This document shows, one piece after another, positions 14,801 through 25,648 of a stretch of 64,000 bases of DNA. The notes under the pieces are model-generated. The model searched no databases, had not been told where the DNA came from, and worked only from the letters and a program-made list of their open reading frames with translations. The translations under genes and the position numbers were made by a program. The stretch covers positions 22,462,774 through 22,526,773 of the forward strand of contig NC_050468.1 in the NCBI RefSeq assembly GCF_013373865.1. Direction: 5' to 3'. Origin of the DNA: Monomorium pharaonis. Lineage: Eukaryota; Arthropoda; Insecta; Hymenoptera; Formicidae. Position 1 is the first letter of the stretch. Each line of letters opens with the position of its first letter.

Positions 14801-15580
14801 CGAGCTAGCGAGCCATAAACTATCCACGACTCCCCCGTGTTGCTATCTCTCTACGTCTTCGTGGGTCTACAAAAACGCATGCACCGCAGAAATTGAAAAC
14901 CATCGTTGTTACGACCTTGCCGCGTGTCTCGTCTTACAAATTAGAAGCGCGCTGCAACTCAACGTTTAACCAAGTAACCGAACATACAAAAAGGAAATAC
15001 CAACGATTCTAATTAGTAAAAATAAAATATAACATGTGACTTCCGACGAGACAATGCAAGAATGCAAGATCCTGCAAGGATATAACACGTATTCTCAAAC
15101 AGCGACTCGCACAGAGATATAAAGGAATAACTTTATATAAATATAAATATAAATTTTTATATTATAATACCTAAAAGTCATTAGAGAAAAGGACGAGTCT
15201 ATGGAAGTTTCTCCGCGCTTTTTTGCCGCGGCAAAAGTCTTTTATTTAAAAAAAAAAAAAAAAGAAAAAATATTTTTCGAAGTTGCATCGCTGCTTCGAC
15301 AATGAACGTGTCTATTTTAGCGTTAACGCTGTTTACGCCCGAATACCCTTCTGGATACATCCGCCGTTGGCCTACATACGCAGAAGTTCATAGCTGAAAA
15401 GAATCAATACGTTACCTTTACCTCTACCTCGTTTTCTCTCGTGGCACGTGCTGCCGTACAATCGTTATTCCTCCATACAACGTACACTCTCCCAAATGTG
15501 ATCGCGTCGCGCGAGTGACGTTTTTGCAAAAATTTGTAAACCCGAATGCGACAAGACCGAGAGGCAGCGGAGAAGTCACC

Positions 15581-15606
15581 CCCCCCCCTCGCCCCTCACC
15601 CCTCCC
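15581..15606 (-). other. G-quadruplex-type tract on the minus strand
   Basis: Plus-strand C runs of ten, four, four and three with one-to-three base gaps. Confidence 0.55.
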
Positions 15607-18600
15607 ACTGTCGATTTCTTTTTTTTTTTCGCGCGAGGCGACGATTTGACGCGCGCTGCTGCACCACGCTCGCAAAACACATGGCATCCAGAGATTAAAC
15701 CTCAGAAGAGAACTTGCACGGCTCCATGCAAGGACGTCATAAAGTGCACGCTATTCAAGGAACCCGGGCGCTTTTGTTATACGCGCCTTTCTTATCCTTC
15801 GAACGGGGGTACGACGTATACGAACGCACAACGACGACCCTCGGTGAAGTGCGAAATAATATCACGTTTCCACATTCGCGTCCTGCTAATCGGTTTAACG
15901 GCGAGGAAAATTATCGCATGCAGAAGTTACCACAGTTAGATTTGGCAAAGACGAATCCTAAAGTTATTAAAAGCGATCGCTCGTTTTCAGTAGCGCGGGG
16001 CTGGCTTCGCGCAAAGTCTCGAATTTCGCTTCCGACTTCCCCGAGAGAGAGAGATCTCGACTTAAAGAAACCCATCCATCCCGTATACGTTTCTAGCGCG
16101 ATCGATCCTCCGCTCACTCCCCCCTTACTCCCCCCGACGACAATTAAACATTGAATTGACGTTAAATATATACTCCTGGTGATTTTCACGGCCCCGCGAT
16201 CGCTGTCGCTCACGCGACTTTAAGCGAGAAGTTAAATTTAAACCAAACCACAACGGCGGTTTAAATTCGACCTAAACTCTACACGCGAAACGCGCTTTTA
16301 AGCAAACACCTATACATCGTCGCCTACATCGCGATTCTAATTAAATGGCCAAAGTGAGTTACGTCTGAGCATTAAGTTGGAAATTCTGCAAAAATAGGAT
16401 GGCCTCCTTTCCACGCGGAGAATCACTCGAACAAAACAACGCCGGCGGCACTTTAGTAAGTTTGCAAGAAACGAGAGGGGAAATCTAATAAGTATCGCTG
16501 TCTTCGCCGTGGCTCGCAAAATTCTTCGACTTAATTTCCGATAAGAATAAGCAAAATAAACACATTTTAAGTGCACTCCGCTTCGGTGTGTCGGCAGCAA
16601 ATCGTTTCATTAAAATGTCAATGCTTGTATAAAACTATCCAGAATCGTATTATAAGTAAAAGAATCTTACGCGTATTTATAATGCCGTAGTCAATTTTAT
16701 ACGGTCAATCGCGTGTGTAATAAAGAATCCGCTTCATTATATGTCGATATGGGATCATCGCCGGCGGGAACGAAAAATTTGAAATCTCGCGATTATGGAG
16801 CAAGGTTGACGCTCCAACTCTAAAGAGAGGCCGTTGAAGAAATACGGCGTCGAGAAGCGAGGCCGACCGGGAAGCGCGATGCAATTTCGAGAACAGAATA
16901 TCGTCGGTACGCCTGGTGGTGACCGAGCCCATGGCCGTGAGAGTTACACGTCGGCATTACCACGGGCAAGGGAGCCCCGCCTAGAGCCGAAATTATTGCG
17001 TTTTCTTGGCCCCCGTTCAAGCAACGAACGGCAGCTTATATGCCGCGACGACGACGCGACGACGCGACGACGCGATTATTGCAACACGCCGCCAGCCAAC
17101 CTAGTCCACATCGAATCCCCGATCTCATCGAGTTCCCCGATATCGAGGCTTCCGCCGCTACGATTTCGTGCATGAGAATCGAATGTGAAAATAATGCGAT
17201 TAATAATATATTGAGGAAAAATCGCGGTGTACTGGTAACACAATTCAATTCGAGAGAGAGAAAGGGAGAGAGAGGTAAATGAACGTGGCACAGCGGAATT
17301 TTATTGCTCGATAAGGTTTTATATGCATCTTCTAGTTCTTCAAAGTACGCGTCGTTAGTTTCGATCTGGAAACTATGTTCTTATAAAATAAACCATTATT
17401 GTTGGGACTGAGAAGTATTTTTAGAGTAGCAGGAACAAGGAAATTTATCGTTGTTTTATAAATGCATAATGCATGCATATAAACCATGTTGTGTGATTAA
17501 TCAAAATCATTATATTTCGTACTAAACTGCCAAATAGCGATAAAAAATTGTTCATCAAAATATAAAAAAGTAACAAATTACTTTCTAAGTAACGATAAAA
17601 GTAACGCCTAACTTTTATAAAGTAACATTTTAAACTCTGGTACAAATTATTAACTACATTTTGTATATTATCAATTATTTTATAATTTATTAATATTTAA
17701 AGGCACTGTGTAGTTCTATTCAGTCAATTATTTTATTACATTATTTAAAAAAAAAACAAGAAAATATTTAAAAACATGGAAAAAGTATGTTAGACAACTT
17801 ATTATTATGAGAATATTTCAAAAAATTTATTATTTTAGAGTAACACATTACTTTTAGATTCTTAACTTTGAATATCGCAATATTAAAATAATTTATGTCT
17901 AATACTCATGCTAATAAATTTCTACTAGAAATGCAAAAGCCAATAAGATCCCTCCCTCGTCGAATTGTACAGAATTTGTGAGAAATATTATTGAATACTA
18001 AAAATTTTTCTATAACTGCTTTTTGGTTTTATTTTGATTTTAATGCAATTAACTTTTCGTATAATCCCAAAGATAAATCTGAGATAGACGAACTATATTT
18101 CGTGTATAAGATACGATTATATGTACGAAATTTACATTTTCTTACAGAATTTCTTCCATGAAGAGAAGATAATTTTAATAAACAAATTTATAAATTAAAT
18201 CTTTGCGATATTAATGTCGCTAATTCTCGTAAAACTGATGTAATTTTGAAGATAAAAATTAAGTTAAATGTAAGATGAACGAGTCATATTTGGCTTGAAA
18301 AGAGACTGTATCTATTAAGAGATTTTTATTTCTCACAAAATATATATACGTATAAAAAGAAAGTACCACACAAGGTTAAGCAACAAAATAAATCAAAGTA
18401 TTTTCACAGCAATCGGGCACTTAAATTTATAAAATTAATTTTAATTGTGTTATTAAATACGATGTAAGAGAATTATAACAACATTAATGGGATTTAGCTG
18501 ACAAGATTGCATCTGCGAGAAATGATTTCAAAAGAAAAACCTCCTACATCTTTATTCAGGTCACGCGAGATACAACAGCCAATTCCGGTTGCCACGTGAG

Positions 18601-19166
18601 ACGCGTGGCTCATGATTCGATTTCGCGAAACTTCCGCAAATTTCACGGAAACACGGTATACATTTAGTTCGTGCGCGATCGAGAAATGCACGAACGGCAC
18701 ATTTATTTTACAAGGAAACGTCGCGCGAAATTTACGCACAACGAAACAGGACTAACGGGACTGGCGAGCGAGCTATCCACTTTAAAAGCCCCTCGTGCCG
18801 ACTCCGAAAAAGGGTCGCGAGTTTGTTACACGTGGCCAATGCCCCGGAGCGCGAGTTACGCGCACATCAGCCATCGGAATCACCGGCGGCGGCGATCGAG
18901 CGAAGGGCACGCTGCTCGAGCTACGTCACTTCCCGAACGTCGATCGTCGCCATGCGCGAATTCAAGGTCGCGGGAGAGACGGCGCGCAGCGACGATCGGC
19001 GACCTAAACACCTGACCGCCCCTCCGTTAACACCATGCGCGACCACCGTGCTGCACCTCGTCGTTCGCCTACGTGAAATCGTAGGTGAGGCGACGCGACT
19101 CGACAACGCTCGTGGCAACGAGGGGTTACGCGAGAGCACGAGGGGAAGCTGCGGACATTGTGCGAA

Positions 19167-19193
19167 GGGGTGGGAGAGGGGGAGAGGGGGGAG
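19167..19193 (+). other. G-quadruplex-type G tract
   Basis: Four or more G runs of three to six separated by T, AGA and AGA. Confidence 0.6.
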
Positions 19194-19497
19194 GAAGCAG
19201 GAGGAAAGCAAAGGGACGCACGTGATGCGTTAGCCCGAACGACAGCTGACCGAGTGACCCGCAGCCGCCCCTCCCGCACCGTGGCTCTGACACTTCTGCT
19301 TTAAATAATCGACGACAGAGTCGGACAGTATGATTATTCGTGAGAGATGTACGAGCTTACCACCTTGTTTACGCACTGGCATCCTTCTGCGGTGGAGGTC
19401 CTCGCAGGGGTTGACGAGACGAGCGATGAGAACACAGCAACTTCAGGCGCGCGGAGCTGTCGTTGCTCCGGAACGGTCCAATACGGAACGACGGCGG

Positions 19498-19570
19498 AGA
19501 GAGAGAGAGAGAGAGATAGATAGATAGATAGACAGAGAAAAAGAGACGGAGAGAAGGAGAAAGAGAGAGC

Positions 19571-19603
<33 letters not shown>

Positions 19604-19619
19604 GGAGACGGCGACGAGA
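19498..19619. repeat. (GA)n/(GATA)n imperfect microsatellite
   Basis: GA-rich tract with a short GATA run at 19515-19533. It creates a Leu/Ser-rich open frame on the minus strand. Confidence 0.95.
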
Positions 19620-20350
19620 ACAGCGCAGAGAGCGGCGCAGACGGCAACGAGACTGTCACTTCCCACGTACGACCGGGATGTACGTACGCCCCGAGGTACG
19701 TCCGCGTAATACTACCGCGTGAGAGGATCCGCGAAGCACGACGAACGGATGCCGCGCGCACTGTTTGTTGTCGGGATTTAACCGCACGGGGCCACCCGTT
19801 TTCCGCGCACGGCACGTACCGCGGACGCGCACACCCCGTCACGTCACGCCAGCGGACGGGAATCCGCGGCCAGCGACGACGGTCCACGGATGCGAAAACG
19901 TGCGGAAACCGCGTAACGACGCGATATAAACACACACAGGCGGCCGCCGCCACCACTCGGCCACGGGCAATATGGCGTCCGCCTGGTCTAGCAGCCGGAA
20001 AACTGACTGGCTGGCAGGAGTGTAGCGCGCCGCCCGGATTGGCCCGCCGGCCGCCACGTGACGTCACCTTCGCAAGCTCCCGCTCCCGCTGCCGCGCGTC
20101 CCCTCGCCGCGCAAACAACCCCGTCGTGCACCTGCCGACGTCCCGACGACGTTCGATTGTTCCCGGCACTACCCGATAATCGCTCTCGCTGTCGCTCCGC
20201 GAGGTCTTCCGTCCGTCCACACGCACCACCCCCTGTCGACGATCTAAAGACGATTATTACCGCGGTTAGATTGTTCGCCGAATTGTTTATGTTCTCCCGA
20301 GCGAGTTTGAATAATACGCGCGTGAAGTCGCGCGCACATCAGAGATCCGT

Positions 20351-22171
20351 TAATTTGAACTGTGCGAGAAATGTTAATTGTAGTTATAAAATAACGGTCT
20401 CAATTATGTATCGAGTCTTAATTAATATCCCGCATTAAATTGGCAAAATTAAATATTTTACAAACACACATGTATTAATACAATTGTAGAATTTTTTTTA
20501 CGTTTTTTGACTTATTGTTTTATTTAAAAACGTCTTATATAAAATGCATTAAACAGACATTATTGAATGGAGACATTCTAATATTTGTTTTAAATTTTTC
20601 TAAATGTCTAGATATTCTTTATTTATTTTTAATTATATCATTTTTCTTACGTAATAGTTCTTTTAATATATATAAATTATTACATTCTATGTATAAAATT
20701 AGTAAAGTTATCAAAAAATCAATAGTTTAAAGAATATTTTATATTTTATTCTAACATATTTTGAGATAAAATATAAAACGTCATTTAAATTATTTTTTAT
20801 AACTGCATTTTATAATTTTGTATACAAATATACAAGATAATAATGAATTAATTGATATAAGATAAACAACAATACATAGTCACTTTTCAACAAAACTTTC
20901 AACAAAACATTTTTTTCTTATAACAACTATTTTTATTTATATATCAATTTTATTAGAAGAAACATATTACATAACAATATTATATATACACATATATAAA
21001 ATAATAGTCTTAATAAATCGAGTTTTAATTATAGATAAAATTAAAATATTTTATAAAAATGCATATGTTAATAAAATTTCATAATTTTTTACATTTTTTA
21101 ATTTTTTTGTAACGATTGTAATAAAATTACTTTTTCAATCATTGCTGATTTAAAAGAATAAAGCAGAATTAACATTTTTTTGAAATTATGATACTTTTAA
21201 TATATTGTATTTAACACATTAAATATATAATAACATATATTAAAAAATGTACATTAATGTTTATTTAATATGCACTAACATACATTATATTTACCTATAA
21301 TTGGGATTAATACATAAATATTTTCAAATATTTTTTAATAAAATTTAACATTTAATTTATTGAATAAATAATAATTTTTTTTAAAATTATAATATTTATT
21401 GTTTACAACTTTGTGTACAACTCTTACTACTGTTTGAAAACGTTTTAAAACTTTTTTTATTAAATTTTTACAGATCAATAAAAATTATTTTAAATTTAAA
21501 TGATGCATAACTGGGACCGTAACCTTCAACATAAAACTTAACATTAATAAGATTCATAAAAAATTAATACAAAAATATTTAAAATAAAAATATATTATAA
21601 TGTCATAATCCACAAGCAAACGACGTGAAAAAAAATATAAGGCAAATAGAAATTTATAAATGTTTGAATGCATCTAGATTTGAATAACTTTTACACCGCA
21701 GATATGAAAAATGTAAAAAACATTCAAAGTTGTACACGGTACTGCGAAATTGTTTCCAACCATTTTAAATCTCCCTTTCTCCACATGAAATATCATACGA
21801 CGCATAAAGGGTTATAGGAGTGTAGCAAACAGAAAAATAAGTTATTTTTTAACACCATACAAAAGTTTTATTTAAAGAGACAGACAAATAGTGTTTGCTT
21901 TTTGTTGACAAAACGTGTTTTTAATAATCAAGTTAAGATACAAAATTATTACAAAATTTCTTATTTTTGATTAATAAATTTTAAAACACTTTATTTTTTG
22001 TAACACAAAAACACATTTATAAATATGACGATTTCATGAAACAATTAAAAATAAAAAAAAGTTTTTGTAAACTAATTAATAAATATATTTAAATTATTAT
22101 AACCAATGTTTACAAAAGTGTTTTAAGAAAAACGCACTTAAAGGGAAAAACGCACTTTGAGAATTTCATAA
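20351..22171. other. Non-coding: very AT-rich
   Basis: Nothing recognised. Confidence 0.6.
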
Positions 22172-22403
22172 TCTATATAAATAAAAATGTAAATGTTTGT
22201 TCCTCATTTAAGATCTCCGTAAGTTTTTCACCGATTGCTTTGAAATTTTGACACAATGTTGCATTCGTAACCGGGAGTGTTCTTATGGGGTCTGATTTTG
22301 GAAATATCGTGTGTTTCAAAAATGATGGCCATAATTTAATTTTAAACAATATTTTTTAAATAATATTTTTTTGTAATTTTGACACAACGTTGTATTGAAT
22401 TTA

Positions 22404-22458
22404 GTTAGAAGTACGCGAATAAATGAATATTAGATTTATTAAAGATAGATAAATGCTT
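22404..22458 (+). repeat. Direct repeat copy 1 within the Helitron
   Basis: About 55 bp beginning GTTAGAAGTACGCG; matches 23437-23490 with one visible substitution. Confidence 0.85.
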
Positions 22459-22650
22459 GAATTTATATAAATTAAATAATAAAATTTAAATAATAAAGAA
22501 TTTGAAAAAAATGTTTATCTTAAAGGACAAATACAGGATATTAAAAAAGGTAAAATCGGACACTAATTTCGAAATAATTATAGATATGATAATAATTATT
22601 TTAAATTAAATCATTTTAAATTAAATAATTTCGAAATAATTATATTGACC

Positions 22651-23063
22651 AGTAGAGACCGGGAGAGATGGGGAGAGACCGGGAGAGACCGGGAGAGACC
22701 GGGAGAGACCAGGAGAGACGGGGAGAGACCGGGAGAGACCGAAAGAGACCGGGAGAGACGGGGAGAGACGGGTAGAGACGAGTAGAGACGAGGAGAGACC
22801 GGGAGAGACCGGGAGAGACGGGGAGAGACGAGGAGAGACGGAGAGAGACGGGAAGAGACGGGTAGAGACGAGTAGAGACGGGGAGAGACCGGGAGAGATG
22901 GGGAGAGACCGGGAGAGACGGGGAGAGACCGGGAGAGACGGGTAGAGACGGGTAGAGACGGGGAGAGACCGAGACGGGGAGAGATCGGGAGAGACGGGAA
23001 GAGACCGGGAAAGACGGAGAGAGACGGGGAAAGACGGGGAGAGACCGGGAAAGACCGGGAGAG
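22651..23063. repeat. 10-bp minisatellite (GGGAGAGACC/G)n
   Basis: About 41 units of a 10-mer ending GAGACC or GAGACG, with point variants and one half-unit slip near 22971. Entirely inside the Helitron. Confidence 0.97.
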
Positions 23064-23436
23064 GTGAAGAATGTTTCTATTGTGTTTAAATTAAGGTAAT
23101 AAGAAAAATGAAGATGGCTGTTATTTTATTGAAAAAAAGGAACTTATTTAAAACAGTCTTTTGAATGGATTTCTAAATCCATGGCAGCTTTTAGAAAAAA
23201 ATAACAAAATATTGATTCATAAAATTAATCAATAATAATTAAATACATACACTCTAATTCAAAATGCTTAATTTAAAAAAATGGGTATTTAAAAAAAAAT
23301 TCGGTTTTTTTAATTAAAAATTATTTTAAAGTTTTAATAAAATAAGATTTATATTACATTATAATAAAAATACAAAACAATAAATAGAAACAAATTAATT
23401 GAATACAGTGCCAAAGACCATAAATAAATAAAGTGA

Positions 23437-23490
23437 GTTAGAAGTACGTGAATAAATGAATATTAGATTTATTAAAGATAGATAAATGCT
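23437..23490 (+). repeat. Direct repeat copy 2 within the Helitron
   Basis: About 55 bp beginning GTTAGAAGTACGTG. With copy 1 it brackets the minisatellite. Confidence 0.85.
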
Positions 23491-23622
23491 TATTCAAAAA
23501 TAAAATAAAAAGAGCAACAGTAAAGCAACTTTTGAAAGTTAAACAACGAAAGCAAAGAAAATTTGAAAAAAACGTAGCATAAGAATAGAAAGCCACAGCA
23601 ACGCGTAGCAGGGCATAGCTAG

Positions 23623-25440
23623 TTTTTAATAATTTATTAATTTATGTTTTTGATTAATTAACAATAATTAATCTATACCAGTTCCATTTTATAAATTTAA
23701 ACTGGGAAATAAAAACAACTTAATTTTCTTTTAAAATTAAAACTTTTAAAATTCTATAACTTCCTAATATGAACTTAAATGTATGTCGCTAAGCGACGTT
23801 TGTTCGATATTCAAAGTCGCTTCATGGCGACGACTAAAATATGAAAGACTCATGAACTATTATAAAGTTAATCACTCAGAGTCAATGGTCACCTCAAACT
23901 CTAACAACGATAATTTGCATAACTTTTCTTATACAATATGCATGCAAGCTTTTGATTGCGGTCAGTACAAACTAAGCGCAGTTGGTTCTATGATCTTATT
24001 GTGCCAAAATATAATTTAGTTATTGTCTCGATTCAAATTTTAAATGTGCATGCATAACAATTCAAATGTTTGCAACTGGTGCGTAACAATATACACCATA
24101 GAATTTCAATTTATATTTAGTGGTAGTGTATGAGACTACGGCAATCTCTCCGAAAGTAAACATAAACTACAAATTTATTATATTCATATTAGAATGAAGA
24201 GAATTGTACCATAGGAGTCTTCTATTCTATCTCTTTTTTCTGAATCTTTTTCTGTCATAAAATAATCTTTCCAGAAACTAAAGCTTCTCTTTTATGTTAC
24301 GTTACAAATTCTACACAATACTTCGTGAACAAAATATTAGCAGTATATTATCTGATTTAAACAGAATTTTGCAACAGAATAGTATATTAATCACGATTGC
24401 ATTAAGTTTTTATTCCATTAACAGTAGAAGTATAATTTGTCAATATTATAAATAAAATATATATTATTTGAATGATTATAAAAGTGGTAGAACTTACTCG
24501 GTTTCTGTGCAATCTTATTATTTTTTTATTTTTTTTTATTTTAGTAATGTATTACATATTTAAACAATAAACATTTTTTACAATTTTATAGTAAATTTAA
24601 AAAAGATTGATTGTCTTTATTGATTCTTTCCTTTTTTTGAGCTATCAATTTTTTAAATTTTTCTTTGTCAAAATAATGATACTTTTTAGACAATACCCAA
24701 CATCTATTTTATCCTGGTTCTACATCTACTTTTTTTATCTTTTTAAAGCTGTTTGGTTTTTTAAAATCGTTAAAAATTGACCAAAATACAATAGATTTTT
24801 GGAAAGATTATTTTGCGATTTTTTCAAACTTTATGTTGTTTAAATTAATTTTTAATTGTTTTAATGTTGATTAATATTATTTTTATTACACCATCGTCTT
24901 TGTCATGAAAAAACGAAGACATTTATATGTAGCACAATATTGATGATTAATAGCTAGATCAATGAGAGAATGATTAACATTATGTTACAAATGCGTATTG
25001 TTACAAAATGCTACTATTCATAAAATATTTATAATTACTTCAATATTTTATAAATGTTTTCTAAATTTCTAATATTTTATAAATATATATTTTTATGATT
25101 TTATATTAAACAGATTATAAAGATCTATTTAATCATAAAATTTTATCAAAATATTAATATTATTATATTTATGTTATTATATATTTTATACTTTATTAAA
25201 TTACTTAATTTATTAAATGAAATACAAAAAGTTATAATTTTATAATTATAGAAATATTTTTTCTAAAAACATTTAATTTTTCTACGTGAGCTCTTTTAGA
25301 AACCTTTAAAATAAGACAAAATAGCACAAATAATCAAAAAATGAAATAAATTAAATAAACAAAGACGATTTAAAGAATTGATTGTTTATATTTTTTTGTT
25401 TATCTATAATCTACTACTCCAGATTTAGCACGGAAGAGAA
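23623..25440. other. Non-coding: AT-rich DNA upstream of the ZNF830-like gene
   Basis: Small unique patch at 23780-24010; otherwise AT-rich with no feature. Confidence 0.6.
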
Positions 25441-25469
25441 CCACAAAATCACAGGCATTATCTCCGACC

Positions 25470-25526
25470 ATGAAACGCAACGAAAACATAACCTGTAAGT
25501 CTTTCGTTGCGTCTTTTTATATGTAG
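25470..25526 (+). promoter_or_regulatory. 5' leader of ZNF830-like gene: uORF, inverted repeat and cryptic donor
   Basis: An upstream ATG (25470) opens an 18-codon frame closed by TAG at 25524-25526, in frame with the main start 75 nt further on. An 11-bp inverted repeat (25475-25485 and 25502-25512) flanks a consensus donor CT|GTAAGT at 25495. Whether the leader starts upstream of these elements is unknown. Confidence 0.4.
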
Positions 25527-25544
25527 TGATTCAATTGAGTGAAA

Positions 25545-25648
25545 ATGTCTTTAAAAAGAAAACTGACGCAGAATGATCTGCGTAAGGCGATGAATGAACA
25601 CAAGAAGAAATTCGGTGTAATTAAGAAGATTGATTCGCCGTTGGCAAA
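25545..25648 (+). CDS. ZNF830: ZNF830-like exon 1
   Basis: Encodes residues 1-34 plus two bases of Lys35. There is no GT donor at the end of the homologous block. The exon instead runs straight into ATATCCTTTT, the U12-type AT-AC donor, leaving phase 2. Confidence 0.9.

Larger units (their letters stand above)
8683..18489. other. Non-coding: alternating AT-rich DNA and CpG-bearing islands
   Basis: Islands at about 9460-10850, 11340-12260, 13400-14100, 14600-14960 and 15290-17300; AT-rich between (notably 12560-13380 and 17400-18480). A short (ACG)n run sits at 17044-17073. No exon could be supported; the islands could be intronic enhancers of an off-window gene. Confidence 0.5.
18490..20350. 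promoter_or_regulatory. CpG-rich promoter-like island
   Basis: Sharp rise in GC and CpG against flanking AT-rich DNA. Motifs seen: CACGTGGCCAAT (18829), TACGTCAC (18922), AATATGGCG (YY1-like, about 19969), ATTGG (20038) and a joined E-box/CRE CACGTGACGTCA (20055-20066). A minus-strand donor GGTG|GTAAGC follows at 19360, consistent with a leftward transcript whose first exon is non-coding, but no downstream exon was found. Confidence 0.4.
22172..23622 (+). mobile_element. Non-autonomous Helitron
   Basis: Starts TCTATATAAATAAAAATG and ends GGGCATAGCTAG, preceded by the GC-rich ACGCGT-centred imperfect palindrome expected near a Helitron 3' end. It sits between host A (22171) and T (23623), the canonical AT target, with no target duplication. 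The 5' part shows the common insect Helitron text (TTTCACCGATTGCTTTGAAA). No Rep/helicase frame is present. Confidence 0.85.

Noticed and set aside
19971..20027. Short plus-strand frame starting ATGGCGTCC
   Set aside because: 18 codons only; the ATGGCG is better read as a YY1-like promoter motif.
19369..20229. 286-codon minus-strand open frame, the longest in the window
   Set aside because: It begins at GTG, not ATG, lies in a CpG-rich island, and its C-terminal third translates a GA microsatellite into Leu/Ser repeats. No domain is seen.
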